Source: Verrucomicrobiota bacterium (GTDB taxonomy: Bacteria; Verrucomicrobiota; Verrucomicrobiia; Verrucomicrobiales; Verrucomicrobiaceae). From it: a stretch of DNA of 64,000 bases. The notes beneath the pieces are model-generated. The model was not told the origin of the DNA. It saw nothing but the letters and a program-made list of their open reading frames with translations, and did not search any database. Within the stretch, counting starts at the first letter, position 1, and the number at the start of each line of letters is the position of its first letter. A program made the position numbers and the translations under genes. Shown in pieces: positions 1 through 8,029 of the stretch. The DNA is taken from positions 124,724 through 188,723 of the forward strand of contig JAFLEI010000003.1 in the NCBI GenBank assembly GCA_017301975.1. The letters are read 5' to 3'.

Positions 1-1356
1 GAGGAGACGCAGTCTGTGGCGTTTCTCGGCAAACTCCGTGAGTGCTGTTTTGATGTGGCCATCCGGCTCACCGGCCAGCCGCAGCGCCATGCCTTGATAG
101 AGCGCGTAATCGCGGTCGGCGCCTTCGCCCAGCTTCGTCCCGATGCCTTTGCCAAAGGGGCGGTACAAGGGATCTCCCAAGACGACGTTCATCCACGACA
201 GCGCGGGTGTGGCATTCCATGCGGCCTCACTGACAGTGAAGCCTTCAAGGAGGCGCTTGTTGAAGATGTCGAAGTGCATCGTGAGCGCAAGGTAGGGCTC
301 AAACACATTGCCAAAGGTGACGGCGGCCCCGTGGGAGAGGAGCGGACCGGCCCAGGCCTTGTCATGCGAACGGATGACGCTGGCGCTGAAGGAATGCAGA
401 TGGCAGGCGATGGCACCACGTTTGAAATGGAAGCCGGGTGAAGCGAGCGCGCCGATGATGTGATCGGTGTACCAGCCGAAATAAAGAATCGTGTCTGGCA
501 GCGGCCAGCCCTCACGCAGCACCTCTGCCGAGCGGTCGATGAACACAGGAATGCCGGCGCGGCGATAAGATTCGGCGCTGTTCTTGAGCCAGTCCTCGCC
601 TTCCTGATATGCTCCGTTTTTTAGGGCGAGATCAATGACGGCGCGGCCAAGCAGCCCGGTTTGCTCGGCGTAGATCGCGTCATCGATCATGCGTTTCACA
701 GTGGCGTCATCAGGTCCGTCGAGCCGGCCGACGAGCAGGAGTCCGGACGAATTTTGAGCCTGGGGAAAACGTGTCTGCTGGTCGAAGTAAGGATTGCGCA
801 ATCCGCCTTTGACGGGCGGTTTGTTGAGGCCGAGCACCGTCAGCTCTGAATCCACGCTGGCCTCGTCTTCTTCAGACTGCCTGGGCTTTTGCGCCGCACG
901 GCGAATTTGAAAAGGGACGCCGCGCATGAGCACCAGCACACGCACCTTGCTGGAGTTGGTTGCTGTGGGGGCGAGGATGTCTCCGGTGAGCGGCTTGCCC
1001 GGCATGGGGGGCTCCGCGTTCCACCAGCGCCTGGATTCAAAGAGCTGGAGCAGCGGGCCGCGCAACTGGGATTCAAATTCACCACGTGAGATGGAGTCTT
1101 CCTTCGAGCAGCGCAGGCCGATGACGCGTTCCTTGGGGATGTGGCGCTGTTCAGCGTAGTAGGAGGCCAGTTCCGCAGAGCCGGGAAAATCGGGATTGAA
1201 GATGACGGCGGTTTCGGCGGCGGCATCCCAGTCGGCGATGAGCTGGGCGCGAGCGGAAAGTGTGAGCAGCAGTAGGAGGCAAAAATGCCAAAGGGTTGCT
1301 CGCGCAGGAGCGCTGCGGCTTGTCTTCTGATTCAGGTTTGAAATCCCTGGCCTCAT
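1..1356 (-). CDS. TIGR03790 family secreted protein, partial (3' end beyond the window)
   Basis: This reading frame stays open for 452 codons from an ATG directly after the stop of the upstream metallo-hydrolase gene and runs off the left edge. The N-terminus has a basic region and then a hydrophobic run (LLLLLTLSARA), which looks like a Sec signal peptide, so the protein is probably exported. The mature part matches the TIGR03790 pattern known from PVC bacteria and Acidobacteria: an early FNPDFPGSAELASYYAEQR segment, an LVLMRGVPFQI strand, and late HGAAVTFGNVFEP and VLGDPLYRPF motifs. The family has no established biochemical role. The late motifs recall the fold around gingipain-like C25 peptidases, but I see no proof of a catalytic dyad. 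The zero-gap TGA-ATG junction suggests co-translation with the upstream gene. Confidence 0.85.
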   Translation of the reverse strand, partial: MRPGISNLNQKTSRSAPARATLWHFCLLLLLTLSARAQLIADWDAAAETAVIFNPDFPGSAELASYYAEQRHIPKERVIGLRCSKEDSISRGEFESQLRGPLLQLFESRRWWNAEPPMPGKPLTGDILAPTATNSSKVRVLVLMRGVPFQIRRAAQKPRQSEEDEASVDSELTVLGLNKPPVKGGLRNPYFDQQTRFPQAQNSSGLLLVGRLDGPDDATVKRMIDDAIYAEQTGLLGRAVIDLALKNGAYQEGEDWLKNSAESYRRAGIPVFIDRSAEVLREGWPLPDTILYFGWYTDHIIGALASPGFHFKRGAIACHLHSFSASVIRSHDKAWAGPLLSHGAAVTFGNVFEPYLALTMHFDIFNKRLLEGFTVSEAAWNATPALSWMNVVLGDPLYRPFGKGIGTKLGEGADRDYALYQGMALRLAGEPDGHIKTALTEFAEKRHRLRLL

Positions 1357-2139
1357 TCAAGTCCACTCCAGTTTAAGTCCATCGTAAGCGATGTTCACTC
1401 CGGATGGGAGTTTTGGGTCTTCCACAGCATGCATGATCTCACACTGAATGTGGGTGAACCAGGTCTGGCGCGGCTGGAGCTCGCGCTGAACGGCCAAGCT
1501 TTCCTCAAAGCTCATGTGCGTGGGGTGCGGCGTGTGGCGCAGGGCATCGATGATGAGCGTATCGACCCCTTTCAGCAATTCAAGCGTATGGGGCAGCAGG
1601 GTTTTGCAGTCCGGGATGTAGGCGCAGAGTTTCTTGCCGCTGCGTGAGAATAGATAGCCGATCGTGTCCACCTTGCCATGCTGCACGGGCAGGGGGGTGA
1701 TGGTGGTTTCGCCCAGATGAAACGGGCCGTGAACGGGTTTCGGGAACGGCTTCAAATAGCCACGGTAACGGTTCTCTCCATTGAAGGCGTAGATGAACAT
1801 GCGCTCCAGAACGGCGAGGCACTCAGGAGTGCCGTAGATCGGCAGGAAATGATCTGCCTCGGTGGTGAAGCGACGCAGGTCATCGAAGCCGGTGAGGTGG
1901 TCCATGTGGGGATGCGTGAAGATCGCGGCATCCAGGCTGCGGATGTTTTCACGCAGGCACTGCATGCGGAAGTCCGGCCCGGTATCCACCACCCATGCGG
2001 CCTCCGGCGTGTGAATGTAAACAGAACTGCGCAGCCTCTTATCCTTCGGATCAGTGCTGCGGCAGACCGCACAGTCACAGCCAATCACGGGAATGCCGAC
2101 GGAGGTGCCGGTGCCGAGGAATGTGAGTTGCATGGACAT
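1357..2139 (-). CDS. PhnP-like metallo-beta-lactamase-fold hydrolase
   Basis: A cytoplasmic metallo-beta-lactamase-fold hydrolase of about 260 residues. The N-terminus starts with LTFLGTGTSVGIPVIGC and then a CDCAVC cysteine cluster, as in PhnP (cyclic phosphodiesterase). The metal-binding THPHMDH motif and a late TWFTHIQCEIMH histidine segment are both present. There is no phn gene nearby, so the substrate is unknown; a cyclic phosphodiester is a reasonable guess from the family. The open frame extends upstream to 2184, but the LTFLGTGTS strand begins just after two ATGs at 2139 and 2133, so the start is set there. The stop codon abuts the start of the TIGR03790 gene, which implies a shared transcript. 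Confidence 0.85.
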   Translation of the reverse strand: MSMQLTFLGTGTSVGIPVIGCDCAVCRSTDPKDKRLRSSVYIHTPEAAWVVDTGPDFRMQCLRENIRSLDAAIFTHPHMDHLTGFDDLRRFTTEADHFLPIYGTPECLAVLERMFIYAFNGENRYRGYLKPFPKPVHGPFHLGETTITPLPVQHGKVDTIGYLFSRSGKKLCAYIPDCKTLLPHTLELLKGVDTLIIDALRHTPHPTHMSFEESLAVQRELQPRQTWFTHIQCEIMHAVEDPKLPSGVNIAYDGLKLEWT

Positions 2140-2294
2140 GGGAAATATGGGGTGTATTTCTCCAGATTTAGCCACGATTTGCAAATTTCACAGGATGAGA
2201 TGCGCCGAAATCATGAGTGGTGAATTTAAGCAAGGGGGAAAGGCTTTTTCTCGACTTTTGCTCAATGGTAAATTCAGACTCCGGCAGACAATCT

Positions 2295-3062
2295 ATGAGC
2301 GAATCTCTCAATCCGTATGCTCCACCTGCGGCTCAAATAACAAGCTTTCCAGGAGATCCGCTCAGAAGCGGTGAAATTCTGTCCAAGGCATGGTTCCTAT
2401 GCCGGAAGCAATTTGTGGTACTGACACTCACGGTCGTGGTGGTCTGGGTGCCATGCGAGGTCTTGGTCAGCTACATGGACGCTTTCGTATTCGATGAAGA
2501 CGACATCCGCAGATCCTACAAGTTTAACCAGCTCATTAGCAACGTATTTGGCGTCGTCTCCACTGGAGGTGTGATCCATGTGGCGCTGCAGTACAGCAAA
2601 GGCACGCCTGCCGGCGTCGGCGAAGCGCTGGCTACGGGCTTGAGAAACTGGTTCCGCATGTCGTGGAGTCAGCTTCTGAGCACTCTTTTCCTGCTCTTGT
2701 CATTTCTCCTGCTAATCCTGCCCTTTTTCTATCTGGCTCCCAGACTGGCGCTGGTGGACAATGTGGTGGTTTGTGAAGGCCTTTCAGGGTCTGCTGCCAT
2801 GAGGCGAAGCGAAGAACTTGTCCAAGGGCATTACTGGCAGATGGCGGGAATTTTGTGTCTGCAATTGCTGGTGGCATGCCTGCCCATTCTCTTTTACGTC
2901 GTGCTGGCAATCTTTGAGATTGAAATTCCCAACTGGACGCTGGAAGCTGGAGTGGCGGTCGTGTTCGACGTCATTGCAGCCTTCAGCACTGTTTGGCTAT
3001 TCTGTGCTTATGAAGCGTATTCACAGAAAAGCAGCGCCGAAACATCTCCACGGGTCCTTTGA
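2295..3062 (+). CDS. Integral membrane protein with NPYAPP N-terminus
   Basis: A predicted membrane protein of about 255 residues. The chosen start gives MSESLNPYAPPAA, an N-terminal NPYAPP signature common on small membrane proteins of Planctomycetes and Verrucomicrobia. Hydrophobic segments follow at about residues 45-65 (VVLTLTVVVVWVP), 80-105, 125-155 (LLSTLFLLLSFLLLILPFFYL), 185-205 and 215-240, giving roughly five to six membrane spans. The RLALVDNVVVCEGLSG segment followed by a late membrane span resembles the glycerophosphodiesterase-associated membrane domain/DUF975-like group, but no catalytic site is visible. In-frame ATG at 2265 and GTG at 2217 are alternative starts. It is transcribed away from the preceding gene pair and convergently with metX. 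Function unknown. Confidence 0.7.
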   Translation: MSESLNPYAPPAAQITSFPGDPLRSGEILSKAWFLCRKQFVVLTLTVVVVWVPCEVLVSYMDAFVFDEDDIRRSYKFNQLISNVFGVVSTGGVIHVALQYSKGTPAGVGEALATGLRNWFRMSWSQLLSTLFLLLSFLLLILPFFYLAPRLALVDNVVVCEGLSGSAAMRRSEELVQGHYWQMAGILCLQLLVACLPILFYVVLAIFEIEIPNWTLEAGVAVVFDVIAAFSTVWLFCAYEAYSQKSSAETSPRVL

Positions 3063-3085
3063 GGAAAAGATCGAAGTGCAAACTT

Positions 3086-4291
3086 CTATTCCACCTCCTG
3101 CACCGGGCGATCCACCGAGCCTTTGTTCCAGCGGCCATCGAGGGTGAAGGAAAGATGCGGAGTGTAGAGCTGGGGTTCGAGGAGGAAGGAATCGTGGCCT
3201 TTGTCTGAATGTACGGTGATGTGCATGTTGGAGACCTCGGCTTTTTCGAGGTGGCTGACGAGTTCGGCCTGCTCCTCGGGGTAGAAGCAGAAGTCGCTGT
3301 CGATGCTGAAAACGAGGTAGTGCTGCCCGGCGGTGGCGCTGCGGGCAAAAAGCTCTTCATAAGTCTTTACCCCCGCATCTCCGAGAGGATCGTAGCGCAG
3401 CCACATATCTGCGATGCGCAGGTAGGTGTTGGCATCGAAGCGTTTCACGAATTTTTTGCCCTGATGGAGCATGTAGCTTTCGACATTGTGCTGGACGCGA
3501 TACCACGAAAGCGTGTCGCCGCCGTGCTTCACATCCTTCCGCGCACGGCGCTCAATGGCATCGAGATGCACAAAGGTCTTGTGGCTGATCATGCGTGCGA
3601 GCGCGAGACCGTACTCGGGCGCCTTGTCGTCATAAAAATCGCCGCCTTGAAAATGGGGGTCGTTTTCGATGGCGAGCACCTGCTCGAACAGGGTGAGGCG
3701 TGTGAGGACCGTGGTGCGGCAGCCGCTGGCGATGGGGACGACGAGTTTGACACGCTCAGGATGCAGAGTGGCGAGATTGATCGCGAGCAGTCCACCGACG
3801 GAGGCGCCCATGACGGCGTGGAGTGTCTTGATGCCGAGTCCGTCGAGCAGGGCGAGCTGGGACTTCACGACATCGCTCGTGCGCACCTCGGGAAAGGTGC
3901 TGCCATAGGGTTTGCCGGTGGCGGGATTGATCGAAGCCGGCCCGCTGCTGCCGTAGCAGCCGCCGAGGTAGTTGGCGCAGATGATGAAGTAGCGCTTGGT
4001 GTCCAGCGCCTTGTCGGGGCCGATGAAAAGATCCCACCAGCCGTTGTAGCAGTCCTCAGTCCAGCGTTCGTCCGTATTGGGCACTTCAGTGGTGACTCCT
4101 GCCGCATGCTGGCTGCCCGAAAGGGCGTGAAACAGCAGGATGGCGTTTGATTTGGAGGCATTGAGCTTGCCGTAGGTTTCGTAGGCGACCGTGATTTCGG
4201 GCAACTCGCCACCGGCGGCGAACTTGAAGGGTTCCTGGGCGGTACCGGTGTGGAAAAATTTGGTTTCTTCTGTTTTGACGGCCTTTGACAT
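3086..4291 (-). CDS. metX: Homoserine O-acetyltransferase-like protein
   Basis: An alpha/beta-hydrolase-fold acyltransferase of 401 residues, the usual MetX length. It would transfer acetyl from acetyl-CoA to L-homoserine, the entry step of methionine synthesis in the cytoplasm. Visible landmarks are LFHALSGSQHAAG near residue 55, the NYLGGCYGSSGP segment, the nucleophile elbow MGASVGG with Ser164, an aspartate in FSIDSDFCFYPEEQ and the histidine in SDKGHDSFLLE. The elbow differs from the common GGSMGG form, so a related serine or homoserine acyl specificity is possible. The open frame continues upstream to 4852, but family homology begins at the ATG at 4291 (MSKAVKTEETKFFHTG). No met gene adjoins it, and I could not recognise a SAM riboswitch in the 175-nt gap upstream. 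Confidence 0.9.
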   Translation of the reverse strand: MSKAVKTEETKFFHTGTAQEPFKFAAGGELPEITVAYETYGKLNASKSNAILLFHALSGSQHAAGVTTEVPNTDERWTEDCYNGWWDLFIGPDKALDTKRYFIICANYLGGCYGSSGPASINPATGKPYGSTFPEVRTSDVVKSQLALLDGLGIKTLHAVMGASVGGLLAINLATLHPERVKLVVPIASGCRTTVLTRLTLFEQVLAIENDPHFQGGDFYDDKAPEYGLALARMISHKTFVHLDAIERRARKDVKHGGDTLSWYRVQHNVESYMLHQGKKFVKRFDANTYLRIADMWLRYDPLGDAGVKTYEELFARSATAGQHYLVFSIDSDFCFYPEEQAELVSHLEKAEVSNMHITVHSDKGHDSFLLEPQLYTPHLSFTLDGRWNKGSVDRPVQEVE

Positions 4292-4466
4292 GAGGCGCGG
4301 AAGAAACAGGGTTTTGCGGAGGCGGCAAGGCGGATTGCTTGCTGCTGGTTGTTGGATGCCCGATTGCCGGATGATTGGAACAATGGTTGATTGGTGCCCA
4401 CCTTGAATCTGCCTTAATTCGGTCGTTAATTGCCGGAAAACCGACTGCCAGACTCCAGTCCACCCA

Positions 4467-5405
4467 ATGCTCGATCCGTTTGTCACTCTCGAAGAAGCAG
4501 GTTTCGCGCTGCGGCGGAGTGGTGGCGTGGACCGGTTGGGCGGTTGGTCGGCGGAGTTGATCGCATGCCTTGATTGGGCGCGTCTTTCAGAACTGGCACG
4601 TGCGATTGCGACGCAGGCTGGCTGCGAACTTTCGGGCTCGCGCATCATGCCGGACGGCGCGGTGCTGTTTGGCATGATCGAGGAGCCCAGATCGGTGAAG
4701 GCGCGGCGGGCGATCGTGAAAACCACCCCATGGAACGAATGGGGGGCGACGCCGGAGACGGTGCAGCGTTTTGCGCAGGAAGTCCGCACTGCGCGCGACA
4801 CGCGTGGCATTTTGATTGCACCTGCGGGGTTCAGCCCGGCGGCGCTGAGCACGGCTCAGGAATTGCGCATCGAAGCGGTGGATGCGGTGGCGCTGGATGC
4901 GGCCGTGCGGGCTCTGCCGGCTGAAAAAAGTGATTTTCTCTTCGTCGTCACCACGGCGGGCGACTTCGCTACCCCTTCCTGTCCGATCTGCATGAAGAAG
5001 CTGCAGCGCATCGAGCAGGAAAATTTGGAGCTGCCTTCAAGGACAATCGACATGGACGGACTGATCGCTGACAGCATTGTCTGTGACCGCCTTGAAGTGA
5101 CCGCTGGCTGTGAAGTGACATTTTTGCAGGAGGTGCGGGCGCGCTCGATCACCGTCGCGGGCCATGCTTCGGGAGATTTCGTGTGTGAAGGGCCGGTGAC
5201 CTTGGAAAAGGGAGGCACTTTGTCAGGCACCGTGGCGGCGCGTTCGCTCCAGGTGCTGGATGGCGGCGAACTGCTGGGGCAGTTCCGCATTCTGGAGGGC
5301 AAGCTGGGATCGTTTGTGAAACCTGCGGTGCGCTGGTACTGGCGCTGTGCGGGTGCGGACGGGCAGCGCCAGTGCGGCGGGGTGATTTTCGAGCCGCATC
5401 AGTGA
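4467..5405 (+). CDS. Mrr-type endonuclease-like domain fused to bactofilin-like repeats
   Basis: A 312-residue protein with an unusual architecture. Residues 30-150 resemble the Mrr/restriction-endonuclease-like fold: a helix around E42, D63 in MPDGAVLFGMI, K85 in RAIVK, and then RGILIAPAGFSPAAL with a final IEAVDAVAL strand. The usual Q/E-x-K is degenerate (IVK), so nuclease activity is doubtful. A CPIC pair (C172, C175) follows. Residues 193-280 form short repeating beta strands with valine and glycine spacing (SIVCDRLEVTAGCEV, SITVAGHASGDFVCEG) typical of bactofilin beta helices. The tail has a second cysteine pair (C294, C303), which with CPIC could bind one zinc ion. Bactofilins polymerise into cytoskeletal scaffolds. 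Domain assignment is by eye. The gene is divergent from metX and just ahead of a glycosyltransferase gene. Confidence 0.7.
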   Translation: MLDPFVTLEEAGFALRRSGGVDRLGGWSAELIACLDWARLSELARAIATQAGCELSGSRIMPDGAVLFGMIEEPRSVKARRAIVKTTPWNEWGATPETVQRFAQEVRTARDTRGILIAPAGFSPAALSTAQELRIEAVDAVALDAAVRALPAEKSDFLFVVTTAGDFATPSCPICMKKLQRIEQENLELPSRTIDMDGLIADSIVCDRLEVTAGCEVTFLQEVRARSITVAGHASGDFVCEGPVTLEKGGTLSGTVAARSLQVLDGGELLGQFRILEGKLGSFVKPAVRWYWRCAGADGQRQCGGVIFEPHQ

Positions 5406-5461
5406 GATGAGATGCGAGATCGTTCTTGGCACGCAGGGCCCTGCTGTGGCATGTAACGGCC

Positions 5462-7237
5462 ATGTCTCCCAACTCCTCCGGCCCCGGCGCTTTGCTTCGA
5501 CTGGTGTTTTATGCCGCCGCCATTGTCATGGCGCTGCTGCATGTGTTTGTGACGTTTCGCGGCCTGAGCAGTGCTGAAGGCATGAACCAGGCGCAGCTCG
5601 CGCGGCAGATCGCCCGGACAGGCTCGTATCAGACACACGTGATCGAGCCGTACGCATGGTCGCAGATGGAGGTGGCGCAGAAGCAGCCGACGCCGCTGGC
5701 GATGCCGGAGACCGTGCAGCCGCCGCTCCAGCCGCTGTTGTGGTCGGTGGCGTTTCGCTTCATGAAGCGCTGGGAGGTCTATGATCCTGTGACCGGCGGG
5801 GCGATTTTCATGCTGGATCGAGTGATCGCGTGTTTCGGCGTGACGTGGTATCTGCTAACGATTTTTTTCACGCATGGCGCGGCAAGGCGCTTGTTTGACG
5901 AACAAGTCGCGGCAATCGCCGCCATCGCGCTGCTGGTGTGCGAGCCAGCGTGGGAGCTGATGGTCAGCGGTGCGCCACGTGGGCTGCTGGTGCTGCTGTT
6001 TGCGCTGGCGTTTCGTCTGTATGCCTCAGCGGCGGGACGTGCGGTGGAAAATCGCGGCATGTTTGTGCTGCTGACTCTGCTGGGAATCGTGTGCTCGCTG
6101 ATGGTGCTCACGCACTGGATGGCTCTGTGGATTGTGGTGGGGGTCATCATCGGCATGGTGGTGTTTCTTCCGCGCGGCAAGGCCGGAGCCATTGTGGTGG
6201 CCTTGTTCCCGGTGCTGACATTGGCCGCATGGGGCTGGTGGAACGTCCAGCTCTGCGGTGATCCGCTCGGCGGCATCAAGGCCTTGTTCCAGGCGCAATC
6301 TTCCGCTGTGGCGCATGATTTGCTGCTGCGTGACTTCTCCCCAAGCGTGCCGCTGCTGCAAGTGGATGACCTGCTGCGGCGTGTCGGTCTTGGCTGGCAG
6401 GACCAGCTGGGGCTGCTCATGGCGCATCTGGGTTATGTCGTGCCCGCCCTGCTGTTTTTCCTTTCCCTCATGCACCGCTTTCGCAAAGCGGACGCGGCTT
6501 CTGCGCGCTGGACGCTGGCGGTTGTTTTCGCCTGCGTGACCCTCGGCATGGGGCTCATTGGTTTGGGCGACCAGGAGAAGGATGACAATGCGCTCTACAT
6601 CGTGCTCATGCCCGCCATGTGCACCTACGGTGCGGCGATGCTCGTGGTATTGTGGTCCCGCTTTCACATGTCCGGTGACTTCATGGCACGCTGGGGCGCG
6701 CCGTTGGTGGCATTGCTGATCACCGCGCTGCCAATGGCGGTGAATCTGCCGGTGCTGATGAAGTTTGGCCTGACCATGGGCGGTAAAATCCCGCCACATT
6801 GGCCGCCCTTTCTGCCTGAGCGTGTTTCCATTCTGCAACAACTCCTGGAGAAGAATGAGTTCGTCATTTCTGATTCGCCCGCATTCATCGCCTGGTATGG
6901 GGACGTGCCTTGTGTGGATCTGTGCACGCAGCGCGGCGACTATGAAGTCATGAAATCAAAAGCCGAGGCGCGCGGGGTGAAGCTGGCCGGTTTTGTCATG
7001 ACGCCTGTCTCCGCCAAAGTCGAGCGCATCACCGACATCTACACCGGCCCTTATGCCGAATGGCGTGATCTCATCGTACGCGGGCCCATGCTTGCCTTTG
7101 ATCGCGATTTCTCCCCCAGCCCTGAGTTTCCTTTCAAGAACCTCATTCCGCTCGTCGGGCAGACGGTGGGTGACAAGGAACACCTGAGCCTGCCGATGGT
7201 GTTTTATACGGACAAGGCGAGGTCGGTGAAGAAGTGA
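5462..7237 (+). CDS. GT-C type membrane glycosyltransferase-like protein
   Basis: A polytopic membrane protein of about 591 residues with ten or more hydrophobic segments. After the first span comes a periplasmic loop with an acidic residue (LSSAEGMNQAQLARQIARTG), the place where GT39/GT83 enzymes (protein mannosyltransferase and ArnT) carry their catalytic acid. The EPYAWSQ and QPPLQPLLWSVAFR segments are also typical of that superfamily. By family it would use a polyprenyl-phosphate sugar to modify lipid or protein outside the membrane. The soluble C-terminal part (after about residue 450) contains a FVISDSPAFIAWYGDVPCVDLC segment seen in such enzymes. The ATG at 5462 places the first membrane span near the N-terminus; an upstream in-frame start at 5426 is less likely. 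Acceptor and donor cannot be deduced. Confidence 0.75.
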   Translation: MSPNSSGPGALLRLVFYAAAIVMALLHVFVTFRGLSSAEGMNQAQLARQIARTGSYQTHVIEPYAWSQMEVAQKQPTPLAMPETVQPPLQPLLWSVAFRFMKRWEVYDPVTGGAIFMLDRVIACFGVTWYLLTIFFTHGAARRLFDEQVAAIAAIALLVCEPAWELMVSGAPRGLLVLLFALAFRLYASAAGRAVENRGMFVLLTLLGIVCSLMVLTHWMALWIVVGVIIGMVVFLPRGKAGAIVVALFPVLTLAAWGWWNVQLCGDPLGGIKALFQAQSSAVAHDLLLRDFSPSVPLLQVDDLLRRVGLGWQDQLGLLMAHLGYVVPALLFFLSLMHRFRKADAASARWTLAVVFACVTLGMGLIGLGDQEKDDNALYIVLMPAMCTYGAAMLVVLWSRFHMSGDFMARWGAPLVALLITALPMAVNLPVLMKFGLTMGGKIPPHWPPFLPERVSILQQLLEKNEFVISDSPAFIAWYGDVPCVDLCTQRGDYEVMKSKAEARGVKLAGFVMTPVSAKVERITDIYTGPYAEWRDLIVRGPMLAFDRDFSPSPEFPFKNLIPLVGQTVGDKEHLSLPMVFYTDKARSVKK

Positions 7238-7239
7238 CC

Positions 7240-8028
7240 CTATGCAGGTAGGCACGTTTTGAAAAATCGCAGCGTGTCTGCGAGATGTTCATTCCAGTAG
7301 TCCCAAGTATGGCCACCGGGAAACTCTTCATAGATATGCGGGATGCCTGCGGCTTCCAGATCGCGGTGCAGTGTGCGGTTGTGTTCGATCAAGACATCTT
7401 CGCTGCCGCAGTCAAAGCGCAGATGTGGCAGGGTTGAATTCAGCTTGGCGCAATCAATGACGGCGAGTGGCTCGGTTCCTGTCAGGCTGAATTCTTCCAG
7501 TGATTCTTCCACGAAGTCCTGCATCTGCGGCGGCACATCGGTGATGCTGCTGTGCGCACTGATGGCCGTAAATTTCCGCGGATGCAGCAGGCCGAGCCGC
7601 AGTGCGCCATAGCCGCCCATTGAGAGACCGCTGATGAAGAGCGGTGCTTCGACGCAGCGTGAATCGATTTCAGCGGCTGCCAGGGGCACTTCATCGACAA
7701 TCCAGCTGGCGTAATCGGCCGCAGCATGTCGCACATAGCCCGAGCCATCGCCCCACAGGCCGTCTGAAGGCATGGCCAGCATCATCGGTGGTAGGTTTTC
7801 TTCTTTGATCAGTCGGTCGAGCACCTGATGTGCCCCGCCTTTGTAGAGCCAAGCCCAGTGGCTGCCGTAAACGCCGTGCAGCAGAATCACGAGCGGAAGC
7901 TTTTCTGCGTTGGCCTCAGGCGGCACATAGAAGCTGATGTCTGCACGACGACTCAGTGCGGCTGACTTCACCGTGGCGTGATGAATGCCGTTGCCGATGT
8001 GGGCTGATTCAAAGGTGCGGAAGCTCAT
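7240..8028 (-). CDS. Esterase family alpha/beta hydrolase
   Basis: A 262-residue protein of the putative esterase (esterase D/S-formylglutathione hydrolase-like, PF00756) group. Landmarks in order are FYVPPEANAEKLPLVILLHG with the HG oxyanion motif, the nucleophile elbow GLSMGGYGALRLG, an aspartate region around LRFDCGSEDVLIE and the catalytic histidine in FPGGHTWDYWN. No signal peptide is visible, so it is probably cytoplasmic. It lies 1 nt downstream of the DUF1501 gene, so it is probably the last gene of that operon. Substrate unknown; deacylation of a sugar or a small ester is typical for the family. Confidence 0.85.
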   Translation of the reverse strand: MSFRTFESAHIGNGIHHATVKSAALSRRADISFYVPPEANAEKLPLVILLHGVYGSHWAWLYKGGAHQVLDRLIKEENLPPMMLAMPSDGLWGDGSGYVRHAAADYASWIVDEVPLAAAEIDSRCVEAPLFISGLSMGGYGALRLGLLHPRKFTAISAHSSITDVPPQMQDFVEESLEEFSLTGTEPLAVIDCAKLNSTLPHLRFDCGSEDVLIEHNRTLHRDLEAAGIPHIYEEFPGGHTWDYWNEHLADTLRFFKTCLPA

Positions 8029-8029
8029 T

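Noticed and set aside
4292..4466. Possible SAM-type riboswitch upstream of metX
   Set aside because: I could not find the paired stems or conserved core of known SAM or SAH riboswitches by eye.
4292..4852. Upstream extension of the metX frame
   Set aside because: The extension is antisense to the Mrr-like/bactofilin gene and metX homology starts at the ATG at 4291.
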